DNA of 64,000 nt from Gossypium raimondii (Eukaryota > Streptophyta > Magnoliopsida > Malvales > Malvaceae): NCBI RefSeq assembly GCF_025698545.1, contig NC_068569.1, positions 5,456,001 through 5,520,000 of the forward strand, in the 5' to 3' direction. How positions within the stretch are numbered: position 1 is the first letter of the stretch; the number at the start of each line of letters is the position of its first letter. Positions 46,601 to 57,420 of this stretch are shown here, piece after piece. The notes below the pieces were generated by a model. It made no database searches. It worked only from the letters and a program-made list of their open reading frames with translations, and was not told the DNA's origin. The position numbers and the translations under genes are program-made.

Positions 46601-48764
46601 ATAGTTTATTCTTAAGGTTTTGATCTATAGACCCACTTTCCTTTCTTAGCAAACTGTTCTGATGGAGACTTGAATTGTTCCTTGCAGCTTCTATTTCACA
46701 TTTAAAGCTGACAATTTCTTTCTTTGAGTGTATTATTAATTTGCTCTGGTTAGCCAAACTTTAATGCTATCTTTTGCTGGTTAGCCAAATTGCAAAGCTA
46801 TATTTGACTACTTATTTACTTGCCTTCTCATGTTCAGCTATGTTTTGTTTGGTATAAATTTTTCATTCTTTATGCTGTGCAGGCTGGGCTTTTTGTATAT
46901 GACATTTTCTGGGTTTTTTTCACTCCTGTGATGGTCAGTGTGGCGAAGTCTTTTGATGCTCCTATAAAGGTCTGTTCTTTTATTTATTTAAAAATACTTA
47001 GCCTGGTTAGCTTTTTTTCAACATATGTACTTCATATTTTCAATTTATTATTAAATTTGTTAGCCGTGGTGATCTGATTTCTTTAATACCATTCTGCAGC
47101 TTTTGTTCCCAACAGCAGACTCTGCACGACCATTTTCCATGCTTGGACTTGGTGACATTGTAATTCCTGGTATGTTTTAAATCTGGTTTTAGTTGGGAGG
47201 TCTAATGCATGCTGTTTTTATGACCTGGGCTGCAGCTATGTGTTTCTTGTTTTATTATGCAGTTATTCTTACTAAAGAAAGAAGTATTCTAAGATCTTGA
47301 ATTTTGAAACAGGAAACATCTAAATGACCGATTCCTTTCCTAATTGTATTTTGTTGTGATGCGTTTGTCTTTGACAACTCTATATTTCATTTGATATGCA
47401 TCGAAATTTTAAAGATTACTGATCTTTTAACCTCGGGCAGAGCCTGTTAAATTACATTTAAAAAAAGTTCACAGATATGCTTGAATTCTATTTAACACAG
47501 CATTCTGTTTCTAGAGTATGATCTCATTTACTTCTGTTAGCTGATTTGACTTATTTTGTTTGATTATGGAGTTTTTTGTTTTTTGTTTTTAAAAACAATG
47601 GCTCTATCATCACGGCTGTTAGGACAGATGACAAAGATTCACGTGCAGTGATATTATCAGCTGATGGTGTTTTTCTCATGCTATTGATTCTTGAGTGAAA
47701 TATGATTTGACCGCGTATTTAGGACTTGGTTAAAAATAATTCTTCTCCCTTTTAATTCCAATTTGATTGATCATTATTCCTTTTAACGTTAAAAACTTTG
47801 TTCTCATAGTATTATGTACATTTTTATGAGAAACAGAGTATGGTATGATCAATATTCTGTCTTTTTATATTGGTTTATTTCTCCGTTGCAGGCATTTTTG
47901 TAGCCCTAGCATTAAGATTTGATGTATCTAGAGGGAAAGGGAGCCAATATTTTAAGAGTGCATTTTTGGGATACACAGTAGGATTGGTCCTTACAATTGT
48001 TGTCATGAACTGGTTTCAAGCTGCACAGGTAAACTATTCATTGATCCTCTGTTTTATCTTGTCCTGCTAATGCATGCACGGCTGTATTGGGTGAAAGGTT
48101 TATCATTTGGATAATCTTCTGTGTATATTGTGCTTTCAGCCTGCACTTTTGTATATTGTACCGGCTGTTATTGGATTCTTGGCTGCTCACTGTGTATGGA
48201 ATGGAGATGTCAAACCGGTTTGTTCTCCACCCTTGTTTGATTCTCTCTAGCATTATTTGCTTGGCATGGAAATTTTAATTCAATTTCTTTTGCGATTGTC
48301 TTTTTACATAAAATTCTATATAGGAGATGGATCCTTGTTAAAATTTGTTTGTTACATTGTCCCGTTTTTCAAGGACTAGCAACAAGTAGGATTTTGCATT
48401 TGAGAATCGGGTCTAATGTTTATGAAATGAATCATGTCCAAGTCTTGGTAAAAATTAAGAAAATGAACCCAATGCCCATGGAGGTACAGGAGGACCTTAT
48501 GCTTGATACAAACAAAAACCTGGAGAATGTTGGATTAATTGTGATCCTAAATAATGATTATAGTTCGGTTATGGTATATGATAAATTTCACTATTCAGCT
48601 TTGAATATGATCAATGAAATGATTATGGTCTGTATTTGTATTTGGATTACAATATGGTTAATAGGAGCTAACATGATGTGCAGTTATTGGAGTTTGACGA
48701 GTTGAAGACTGCGGTTACGTCTGAAGACGGTAGTGATGACAAATCCAGCAAGAAGGTTGAATGA
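43608..48764 (+). CDS. SPP: signal peptide peptidase (intramembrane aspartyl protease)
   Basis: Eleven exons: 43608-43647, 44553-44668, 44763-44914, 45030-45115, 45711-45838, 46404-46454, 46883-46969, 47100-47169, 47892-48028, 48140-48217 and 48684-48764. All have GT/AG borders and join in phase to 341 residues, the size of plant SPP. It starts MKNTERLANLALAG. It is a multi-span protein (nine helices expected) with the presenilin-type catalytic motifs YD (Y197-D198 in LFVYDIFW) and GLGD (D239 in MLGLGDIVIPG), plus the PAL motif at 290-292. The tail ends KKVE, a KKxx-type ER retrieval signal. SPP cleaves leftover signal peptides and some tail-anchored proteins within the ER membrane. The intron of 466 bp before the last exon holds a chance open frame (48349-48705) that is not coding. 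It is the closest plant match to the canonical ER SPP rather than the SPPL proteins, which carry N-terminal extensions. Confidence 0.96.
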
Positions 48765-50225
48765 GTTAGAAGCAGAAACCCTTACACTGAAACCATTTTA
48801 TTTTAGCTTTGAGAAGGATATAGTGTTCACTTTTAAGGTCAATCTTGGCTAACTTTTTGTTCTACTGCTAAACCTTTGTATCAGGTTTTGGAATTAAGCA
48901 AGAAATAATAATACTTAACCTCTTAAACAAAACTACTTTCATTTGACACAAATCACAATGTATTTGGAACTATAAACATTGCTTTTGGAAATTAATTATT
49001 TTACTCTCTTTTTTCCTCCATTTTTTCATAGCTATTAAAAATTGGATCATATGCATTTCTCATCTTTGTTTTCCTAAAGCTGTTGAATTTATTTATAGGA
49101 CTTTTACCCTAAAGGTTGGAATATAATGTAAACAATAAAAGGGAAAAAAAACCTTGGAATTATAAAAGCATCTGGGTAATTTGCATTGGAAACGGAGGTT
49201 ACTCTTTTCATGGTGCACTCGGAGGGAAAAAATATTTATCCGTAAATTCAGTCTTCTTTTTTGGAAGGTTGCAAATTTTTATTATCAATTTCAATTAAAT
49301 TAAATGTGAGTATTTAATAGATTGATAAGGTACTTTTTTGTTTTATTCCACAAGCTATTTCAAATCTTTTTTATTTATTTACAAATAATTAAAACTTTAT
49401 TTAATTTTATCAAAGAGGCATTGATTCAATGTTGAAATATTATGTTTTTTCCATGCGATGCATTGATTGGTTGTATATATTAATTAAAATATTAAAATTT
49501 GATAGAAAATTTGTAACATTTCATAAGTAAAAATAATATAAATGTTTAATTTTATAATGATGATAGTTTAAATTATAATGTATATAAATTAAGACCAAAA
49601 ATGATATTTAAAATAAACTTGAATAATTTGATATTACTCTAATTCTGATTTTAGCTTTACTCTTAAAAAACAGTTACAATACAATTTAAAGATTAAAAGA
49701 GGGAAAGAAATGAAAGTTAAGTTATTAAACAAAAGATAATGTAAAGAAAAGTTGTATTAAAAATTAGGCTCCTACAAAATGAAAAAGAAGAATATATAAT
49801 TAGTAACTAAATTAATAAATTAATTGGTATGATTTCATTAATATCTTTAATATATTTCTCATTTATCTATTAAAAACATTTAATATATATTATATATGAA
49901 ATTTAATTTTAATAATTAAAAGATTGAATGCATGAAACTTGAAGCACATATTTATATTTTTAATATTGGTTATTAAAATCGTATATAAAGACTTAATATT
50001 ACAAAATAAAATAAAATGGTGTATATATTTATAATTTATAACTAAATCAATTATAATAAAAATTATTGACATAATGATATATTTTTATAAAAGAATTAGA
50101 TTAAATAATATTCATTTTAAAATTTAATAAATTCTAATTATCAGTGTTATCGTAAATTTCGAGTTTTCAATCTGATAAATGATTTTGGTTAAATTTTGTT
50201 ATTGCATTTGTAGGTAGTGGGACAA
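48765..50225. other. SPP 3' UTR and intergenic spacer
   Basis: The first 150-200 bp should be 3' UTR. The rest is AT-rich and gene-free. Confidence 0.55.
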
Positions 50226-50231
50226 GGCCCA
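50226..50231 (+). promoter_or_regulatory. site II-type element upstream of the INTS3 gene
   Basis: GGCCCA (TGGGCC on the minus strand) in AAGGCCCAAAT, about 420 bp upstream of the ATG. Site II elements bind TCP factors in promoters of housekeeping and growth genes. A single copy, so weak evidence. Confidence 0.35.
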
Positions 50232-50628
50232 AATACCCTACTTTTGTCGTTCTTGTTTTTTCGTATTTTTTGCCGGTCACTATTTTTCTGCTGCCGCTAC
50301 TTCAGTTCTTCTTCGACTCCCTTTTTTCCCCTTCTTCTGGAGTTTGAGAATCATATCCAGTAGCAGTGCTGAAGCTTCAGATATCGGATTCGCCGCGTGT
50401 CAGTGTTGGACATCGGTACAAGGAGGACGTGTACGTGTTTCATAGCTGTCAAGCGTGTCCCTTGCACTACTTTCTCACCGTCTCTCTCTTTCCCTCTATC
50501 TTTCTCCTGTATATATATATTTTTTAATATTCTATCAGAACTTCCTATTCCTGGTGTAGCTTCTAAGCAGCGGCAAAAAGCCCACTTCGGGATTTAACAG
50601 AGTATCCCTGTGGCAGCCCCATAAGGTA

Positions 50629-50664
50629 ATGAAAACTACTCTTAATGGCTTCGCAACTGATTAG
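50629..50664 (+). other. short uORF overlapping the INTS3 start
   Basis: An ATG at 50629-50631 opens an 11-residue frame ending in TAG at 50664, overlapping the main ATG (50645) in a different frame. Its context (G at -3) is somewhat better than that of the main ATG (T at -3, G at +4). It is present in the mRNA only if transcription starts upstream, which is likely. Confidence 0.5.
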
Positions 50665-53566
50665 CGTCTCATCCTATGAAGCTCACAATCAGCTAGAAAT
50701 CTCTCTAAGGCAAGCTTTTGACCTTCTTCAATCGAAATTAAGACCCCCATTTTCGTTAACTATCCCAGATCCCCAAGAATACACTCTACTTAATCAAGCT
50801 ATTCTCTATGGTGTTTTAATCGAACCCCATTTCGCCAAAATTCATATTAAGCACTTACATGCTATTGTCATTGATGGGTATAAGCTGTTTTTAAGTTTAC
50901 TTGTTGGAATTGTTAATGAATTGTATGGAAAGCTTGTTGATTCGGTAAAGGAACAATTAATTTGGGTTACTAAAGAAATGATTGATGTTTCCGCTACAGG
51001 AATTGATAGTTTGTTAGTGTGTTTAATGAGGCAAATTGTTGGTGGTGATTTTAGTGATGGGAATCTTTGGTTATGTTTCGAGTTAGTGAGTCTTTGTTTA
51101 AGTAAATGGGATTGTTTGTTGCAAGAAAAGCCTGTAGTTTTGACCAGTGCACTATATACATTTCTTCGTTTATTAGCTGATCATTGTAGGGTATCGAATA
51201 ATCTGAAACTAGAGATGTTGAGGCAGATGGAGATCGAGTTTTGTGTCAAAATGTTGAGGGATCAGTTTCAACTTTGTTTGAAGATAGGAAGGGATCTTGT
51301 TCGGTTATTACAAGATTTGTTTCATGTACCTGAGTTTAAATCTATATGGAAGGATCTGGTTTTGAAACCAAGTGAGTTTAGAACTGCTGAGTATTTGGAT
51401 ATTTCACAGTTGTATTGCATAAGGACTTCGACTCGTTACTTTTTACTGCGAATCACACCTGAAATGGAAACACAATTGCGGTTTTTACTCACACATGTGA
51501 TGCTCGGCAACCAGAAACGATATCAGATATGGTTTGAGAAGAAATTTCTTTTAGGGCCAGAGAGAGAGAGTCTTATTGTTGATATTGTGCGGTTCATATG
51601 TTGTGCACACCACCCTTCTAATGGAATTATTCAGTCAAACATTATTCCTAGATGGGCTGTTATTGGTTGGCTACTAACGTGTTGTAAGAAGAAATATATT
51701 GAAGCTAATGGGAGGTTGGCATTGTTTTACGACTGGCTTTTTTTCAATGAAAAGGTGGATAATATTATGAATATTGAGCCTGCAATGCTATTGATGGTCT
51801 GCTCCTTGCCTAAATATGTTAACTTCACTCACTCCCTTCTTGAATTTTTACTTCTTCTTGTGGACAATTATGATTTGGACCGTAAAACCATTATTCTCAG
51901 GGGTGTTTCATCAGCTTTTAACTCACTTGTTCAAAAAGGAGTGGTACACTCATTGGATGTTTTGACCCGTTGCGATGTACTTTCTCCTTTTATAAGAGAA
52001 AGGCTTCAAAATTTATTGTTAAATGATCAAGGTAAAGTTCCTAGAGATTTGCTTCCAGTTGATCTGCCTGGCCACTCCACGCAGTCCTTGAGATTGCCTG
52101 ACATGTCATGTATGGGAAACTCTACCCAATCCACACAAGAGCAACTTACAAGTGAAGGGGATGATGGATTAAGCACCAGAGTTGTGGTTGTTCCTGGTGG
52201 CAATGAAGTAGATTCTATTGAGAGATTAGTTGAAAGTATTGGAGATATTATCAAGGAATCATATGAGAGGGGGTTACAAACTTTGGAGGCAATTCTTTTT
52301 TCAATTGTGAATCAATGTAATCAAAGAAAAACTAGTAATTCGATTTGCTCGGAGGATCTATTATCTAAGATCACAAAGGAATTTGAGTCAAATGGATACC
52401 GACTCTTTACTTCGCTTGGTAGTCTTGCAGGTATTGTTGAGTGCGATGATGAAATTGGTTCTGCCACTGCAGTAATTATCCGCACCTTCATCTTTTCTCT
52501 GAATGAAAGAATACAAGAAATGCTTTTGCTCTGGGCAAGGAATGGTTTTCCAGTAGGAGCGCGTTTACTGTCATATGCTTTAAGACTAGCACATGAGGCA
52601 TATGCAGCAGGTTGTTTGGAAAATTCAGTTGCTGTGGCTAAAGTGAGGGAGTCAAGGATGCCATTGTTGGAATATCATTTTGATGGATATTTTAATTTTC
52701 TGAACAAAAGAAAAGGAGATTCCTCTGAAAACTTTGTTTCTGTTTCTGAAATGGATGAGAAGGCGATTGCTAACTTGGTTGATAGTGCCTTTACCGCTTA
52801 CAGGCATTTCCTTTCATCCTCAAGAGTTATGTCACAAAAAGAATCAGATACCTCTCTATCAAAGCTCCTATTTTCTGACTTAAAGGACTGTTCTGATTGG
52901 AAAAGAATAAGAATGAAAAACTTATTCTGCAACATCTTTTGCTATCTTTCAGATTTATCCATCTGTGAGGAAGACATTATCAGATTGCTCATAGAAAAAT
53001 TGGATTATGTAGATCTTACAGAGATGCAGTTTCAAATTGGCTTGAAGAAGTTCTCTTTATTTGGAGACAATCATAAACTTGTTTTCCATTTAATTAAGAA
53101 CTCTCTCAATTGGAACTCTGTGGAGCAGCATAAACTCTGGGGCTTGATCAGATCCGAGCTTCCAGTGTCTGAGGTTCAAGTTGAGAAGATCATTTTAGAA
53201 TTTTTTTGCTCTGGGAAAATAGATGTAAACCTTAGTGCTATAGCAGCTGGAGGCCTTCTAACTCTCTGCAGTTCTTGTGCACCCACATCAGCTCTTGTCG
53301 GCACAATCATGTCATTGCCTAATAATTTCTTCCAGGACTTTGCTGCAGCTGCTTTGGCTACATGGGCTGCGTCCAATGCCTCTATGCTATTTGACAGCAT
53401 AACTGAGTTTGCAGAGAAACTGAAAAGTAAAAACACATGCTCAACTTTCTTGAATTCTACTGAGACTGAGATCAACCAATCTACCATTTTGTGGCTGTTG
53501 AACTATTATAATGCACAAGGGATAAATGTCTCCAACATGCTTAGCAACTTATATCCCAATAGTTAA
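50645..53566 (+). CDS. Integrator complex subunit 3 homologue
   Basis: One uninterrupted 973-residue frame starting MASQLISVSSYEAHNQLE. It is largely alpha-helical repeat sequence. The recognisable INTS3 N-terminal domain has ILYGVLIEPHFAKIHIKHL, IRTSTRYFLLRITPEMETQL, NQKRYQIWFEKKFL and the strongest block: IPRWAVIGWLLTCCK, then LALFYDWLFFNEKVDNIMNIEP. INTS3 is a scaffold of the nuclear Integrator complex, which processes snRNA 3' ends and attenuates RNA polymerase II. In animals it also forms the SOSS single-strand DNA repair complex. The acidic linker around residues 480-540 is less conserved-looking. The length agrees with other plant homologues (about 950-1000). The absence of introns is notable. 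It is convergent with the UBA gene downstream. Confidence 0.88.
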   Translation: MASQLISVSSYEAHNQLEISLRQAFDLLQSKLRPPFSLTIPDPQEYTLLNQAILYGVLIEPHFAKIHIKHLHAIVIDGYKLFLSLLVGIVNELYGKLVDSVKEQLIWVTKEMIDVSATGIDSLLVCLMRQIVGGDFSDGNLWLCFELVSLCLSKWDCLLQEKPVVLTSALYTFLRLLADHCRVSNNLKLEMLRQMEIEFCVKMLRDQFQLCLKIGRDLVRLLQDLFHVPEFKSIWKDLVLKPSEFRTAEYLDISQLYCIRTSTRYFLLRITPEMETQLRFLLTHVMLGNQKRYQIWFEKKFLLGPERESLIVDIVRFICCAHHPSNGIIQSNIIPRWAVIGWLLTCCKKKYIEANGRLALFYDWLFFNEKVDNIMNIEPAMLLMVCSLPKYVNFTHSLLEFLLLLVDNYDLDRKTIILRGVSSAFNSLVQKGVVHSLDVLTRCDVLSPFIRERLQNLLLNDQGKVPRDLLPVDLPGHSTQSLRLPDMSCMGNSTQSTQEQLTSEGDDGLSTRVVVVPGGNEVDSIERLVESIGDIIKESYERGLQTLEAILFSIVNQCNQRKTSNSICSEDLLSKITKEFESNGYRLFTSLGSLAGIVECDDEIGSATAVIIRTFIFSLNERIQEMLLLWARNGFPVGARLLSYALRLAHEAYAAGCLENSVAVAKVRESRMPLLEYHFDGYFNFLNKRKGDSSENFVSVSEMDEKAIANLVDSAFTAYRHFLSSSRVMSQKESDTSLSKLLFSDLKDCSDWKRIRMKNLFCNIFCYLSDLSICEEDIIRLLIEKLDYVDLTEMQFQIGLKKFSLFGDNHKLVFHLIKNSLNWNSVEQHKLWGLIRSELPVSEVQVEKIILEFFCSGKIDVNLSAIAAGGLLTLCSSCAPTSALVGTIMSLPNNFFQDFAAAALATWAASNASMLFDSITEFAEKLKSKNTCSTFLNSTETEINQSTILWLLNYYNAQGINVSNMLSNLYPNS

Positions 53567-55450
53567 AGGTTCCAAGATGGAAAATTTGCGCCATGAATGC
53601 ACCCTGTTCCTGCATCCGCTTCCCAAAATATTGGCATTAATTTGGAGTGGAAAATCAGCATGATGGAAGCTGAATATGCAAGCCATTATGTTGCAGCCGA
53701 TCTAAAAGGTAGATCTTATAATATGACATTAATGCTAGCATCGTGTGTGATCCTAGTACATTAGGGTAGCAAATTTTTTTATAAAATGTATAGAATGTTC
53801 ATTCATGGGTATGTTTAATTTATACAATTGTGTTATTATTGTACATTTATGCCTACATATATGTTGCTAACCCTAATACTTTATTGTACATGTGTAATAA
53901 TTTAATTATCCTCCTATTCAATACAATTGTCAAGAAAATACTAATAAAAGGAATATGTTTACTGTTTGTTATTAAAATAGTAGTTGTTCGCTTCAAACTA
54001 GGATGTATATTTAGTATTTATATGTTGTTGGGTTTTACCTTTCTAAATTTAAGATTGAATAATATCCATAATCAATTCTTTTGCTATACTAAAATTGGAG
54101 AATAATTTGGTTTTATGTTAAAGGATTTTATTTCTATATATGTAAAAGTATTTTCTTTTGTGGGATATATATCATGTATCTGCCTTCCATTCCTTGTATT
54201 CCTATTATTTCAATTGATGACATAGTATTATTTGGTTGATTTTTTAACACACATGCCCAGGTTGCTCAATTGTATGCCTTCCTATTCCATTGAACCTTCA
54301 CCTTCCAGCGGTTCTTATAAAGCTTGAGGAGGCCAAGGCATGTTCAAAGCTGATATTACAAGGTAATGTATTAGGGTACTGGTGAAAAGAATACGTTCTG
54401 CTTTTATTGGTTGTAGTAGCTTATAGCTAAGAGTAGTTCTGGTTGCTCTGCATCTTTGACTTTGTAGGAGACGTATATTTAGGCTGATGAACTGACCTGA
54501 CTTTGTAGGAGGATGATTTTTGGTTAAATATTAGTACAAATCACTGTTTGTACGCCAAAATATCCTTGCGGGTTACTCCAAATTCGGAATTTACTTAGTA
54601 TCGACTGAGTTTGAATATGCTTATTCGCAGTGGAAGTGAAAATGGGGTATGCGGACTGCAGAATGAGAGATGGGTTGCCTTACATGGATCTCTCTTATGT
54701 ATTATTTGCAGAATCTGCTGCCTTTTAAGTACTGCCATCTCTGAAACAGCTAAAGCAGCAAGTAACTGCAGCTGGCTGTGGACGACACACTGCGGTTTTG
54801 ATGTCTGGGAGGTACAATATTGTACAGCACGTCTTTCAATATTTTATGTGCATTTTCTGGAAATCATCGCGATTTTTTGCATGTAAAGGGAAAATATACA
54901 GACAATCCTTTAGATTTGGTGTTTGGTGTTATTTGAATACTATTTTATAAAGAAAAACATGCTCAGTTTCAAATTATTTTCTTTTTATTTTGGTTGTAAC
55001 ACACCTATTTGATTCGATAAGCTGCAAAGTGAAAACTCAATGCTGTTTTGGACATGGCATTCAAATGATTTGATGAGATTAAATATCACTAGGGTAATTG
55101 TTTGGTATCTTTATTTGAATGGGTTTTTTCACCTAAACGAAGAAAACCATTAACTTATTCAACTATTGTTTGTGGGTCCCTGGAGGCATTCAACAAAAGG
55201 AGTAGAATCAAAGGAAGATTTTGCTACCCAACGAGCAAAATAAGCAATGATGGTGGTTGAAGTAGTGCAGAACAGAGAGTACACTGTGACGTTTTCTTTC
55301 TTTTTCCTTTTTTGTTTTAACTAAAATGATATTCACCAGCAATCATCAACACATTAGCATCACAAGAACCAACACTAACATCAAATCCAAACACATTTTG
55401 TCTTTTTCATTCTTTCATTTTTATTTCATAAAATCTTTTCCCCACCGACC
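53567..55450. other. 3' region between convergent INTS3 and UBA genes
   Basis: No protein gene recognised. Splice-like signals (AAAAG|GTAGATC at about 53709, CATGCCCAG| at about 54261, ACAAG|GTAATG at about 54361, TTTGTAG| at 54468 and 54510) could mark a spliced 3' UTR or a non-coding transcript. The open frame 54611-54886 has no family features. The last 150-300 bp should be the UBA gene's 3' UTR. Confidence 0.35.
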
Positions 55451-57400
55451 CTAGAGAGTGGGAGAAGAAACATACTGCCTGGGTAAGCTAAAAAGATCTT
55501 TCCCTTCAAATGGTGAAGTCCACTCATGGGACACCGAAGTTGAAGAAGCTTCTGCTGCAGCCACTCCACCATCCTGTAAACCCGCAATTGCTACAGCACT
55601 CACATTAGGCGTCAATCTCATTCCTGGTTTAACACTCAGTCCATTTGTATTACGATAATAAAGGTGACTGCTCTTCATTGGAGATGTTGGTCCTAGCCAT
55701 ATCCCACCAGGTCTCGGAGATGTGCGATCCAAGCTCCAATCAATATTGGTATAATCCAACTGAGCCATCGAGCTACCACTGCTCCAGTCAACCGGAGAAG
55801 AGGCTCCTGATGAATTGGTAGAACCTGAACCAGTGAAAAGTCCAAGTGACGATGCAGCCGCGAGTGTTGGTGATCCACCTGTTCTACTCCATAGACCATT
55901 TCCTCTGCTAGTTCCAGGTGAATCTCCTGGACTACTGCTGCTTGAGAACTGTTGCTGCTGTGGATAGTAAAGCTGGGGATGCATCGGATTTGAACTCAAG
56001 CTGTTGGAACTAAGGCCTCTAGCACTTGCAATATGGGGCATAAAGCCATTAGACTTTGTAATTTCAACACTACTGCTTGGATACAAAAAGGGGGTCGTTC
56101 CAGGAGGAGATGAGCTTATACAAGTAGCTGGAACCTGCTTTGTATTTACAGATTGAGGCCGCTGCATCATCATAACTGGTTCCCTAATTGAGGGCTGAAG
56201 TTTCTTATAATCACTTCCAACAGCCACATTACGGCTTTCTGTCTTTGCTAGCGGAGGTGAGGCCTGCAAAGGTGATGCCAGGGAATAAGAAACTGAAGGA
56301 TTCGATCCAGAACTTGGCCACCTTTTCTCAGCTGGCACTGCACTTTGTTGGGGTTTTGCCCATTCCAACCTCGGCTGTATTCTCTTCAATGGCTGGAAAC
56401 TTTTGCTCACTATTTCTGAAGAAACTCCCACCGGAACTGTGGATTTTACATAGTTAAAATCTTTCTCATCCCTTCTTTGCTGTATTGCAGGAGAAAGGTT
56501 TGGTTTTGGTTGTGGCCTTCCAGATATGTTCTGACTACCTGCCACTGATACCTTGTTGGTACCAGCAGGATCACAAGTTTCTTCCGGCTTTGCTGGAGCA
56601 GGTGGGTCCTGCTTTGAAGATCTTAAGGATTCTGCCGCTTTCTCAAGATCGCCTTCAGCAGCAACAACTGCTCTTTCAACCTCCTGCTTTGTGCACTTGT
56701 ATCTGATTTCCATGTCAGCAATTCGTGCAAGCTCTTCTGATATGTCAATTTTTAAGTTCCCACCACCAATAGTTGATTCCTTATGCTTAACTGCTTCTTC
56801 TTCACTTCCTTCAAAAAGCCACGCCACAGATTCCTCCACTTTGCCTTCATTGAAAATAAGAGCCATTGTAGCCCGATCATGAGAAAATCCCATTGCTACA
56901 AGCTGCTGAGCAAGTGCTTCAAGCTTTCTTGACATAAGATAGCCATTGCATCGCTCGTGCAACTCCTGAGCTCGCCTCTCCTTCTGACGCTGATGTTTCC
57001 TCTCATTCTTTTGACGAATTTTTTCTCGCTTATCATTGTCAGCTCCTGGTATTATTTCCGGCCGGACGGGAAGATTTGAAGTTTTCTCTTTGTGCTCTTC
57101 TGATTCACCCGACCAGCTACCATTATTAGATATTGAATCAAACTCAATCCCAGCTCCAAGTGAGCCTCCCAAATGCTCATCTGTGTCTTCTATGTTTCGG
57201 AAACGACCATTGCTCTGAAGAGGTGAAGCAGATGATGATGGTGCTGTTTCAATGGTATGGAATGTTCCCAAAAGTGGATTGTAAGCACTAGCTGGAGCAC
57301 CACTAGCTGCATTAGCAGGTCCAGAAGGCCTTGCAGAAGCCTTCTGAGAGTCCTTGCTGGATTTTTTATCTTTGGACTTCGACTTGGATGCAGGAGACAT
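55451..57400 (-). CDS. UBA-domain protein (ubiquitin-associated/EF1B-type)
   Basis: 649 residues, single coding exon. The start is the ATG at 57400 (MSPASKSKSKDKKSS); an upstream in-frame extension to 57412 has no ATG. A basic, low-complexity N-terminus is followed by a charged, probably coiled segment (about 125-150, REKIRQKNERKHQRQKERR). A UBA domain at about 157-199 has the MGF loop (LVAMGFSHDRATMALI) and VEESVAWLFEG. A second UBA-like helix set lies at about 220-260 (IADMEIRYKCTKQEVERAV). The rest is Ser/Pro/Gln-rich and disordered. UBA domains bind ubiquitin, so a role in ubiquitin-dependent regulation is likely, but the partner is unknown. Arabidopsis has similar proteins annotated only as UBA/EF1B-domain proteins. 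A 2 kb intron splits the 5' UTR just upstream. Confidence 0.88.
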   Translation of the reverse strand: MSPASKSKSKDKKSSKDSQKASARPSGPANAASGAPASAYNPLLGTFHTIETAPSSSASPLQSNGRFRNIEDTDEHLGGSLGAGIEFDSISNNGSWSGESEEHKEKTSNLPVRPEIIPGADNDKREKIRQKNERKHQRQKERRAQELHERCNGYLMSRKLEALAQQLVAMGFSHDRATMALIFNEGKVEESVAWLFEGSEEEAVKHKESTIGGGNLKIDISEELARIADMEIRYKCTKQEVERAVVAAEGDLEKAAESLRSSKQDPPAPAKPEETCDPAGTNKVSVAGSQNISGRPQPKPNLSPAIQQRRDEKDFNYVKSTVPVGVSSEIVSKSFQPLKRIQPRLEWAKPQQSAVPAEKRWPSSGSNPSVSYSLASPLQASPPLAKTESRNVAVGSDYKKLQPSIREPVMMMQRPQSVNTKQVPATCISSSPPGTTPFLYPSSSVEITKSNGFMPHIASARGLSSNSLSSNPMHPQLYYPQQQQFSSSSSPGDSPGTSRGNGLWSRTGGSPTLAAASSLGLFTGSGSTNSSGASSPVDWSSGSSMAQLDYTNIDWSLDRTSPRPGGIWLGPTSPMKSSHLYYRNTNGLSVKPGMRLTPNVSAVAIAGLQDGGVAAAEASSTSVSHEWTSPFEGKDLFSLPRQYVSSPTL

Positions 57401-57420
57401 TGCTGTCACCAAATATAGTC

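Noticed and set aside
48349..48705. 118-residue open frame
   Set aside because: It lies in the last intron of the SPP gene and runs into its final exon in a different frame; no family motif.
54611..54886. 91-residue frame downstream of INTS3
   Set aside because: Cys/Trp-rich chance frame with no family resemblance or promoter context.
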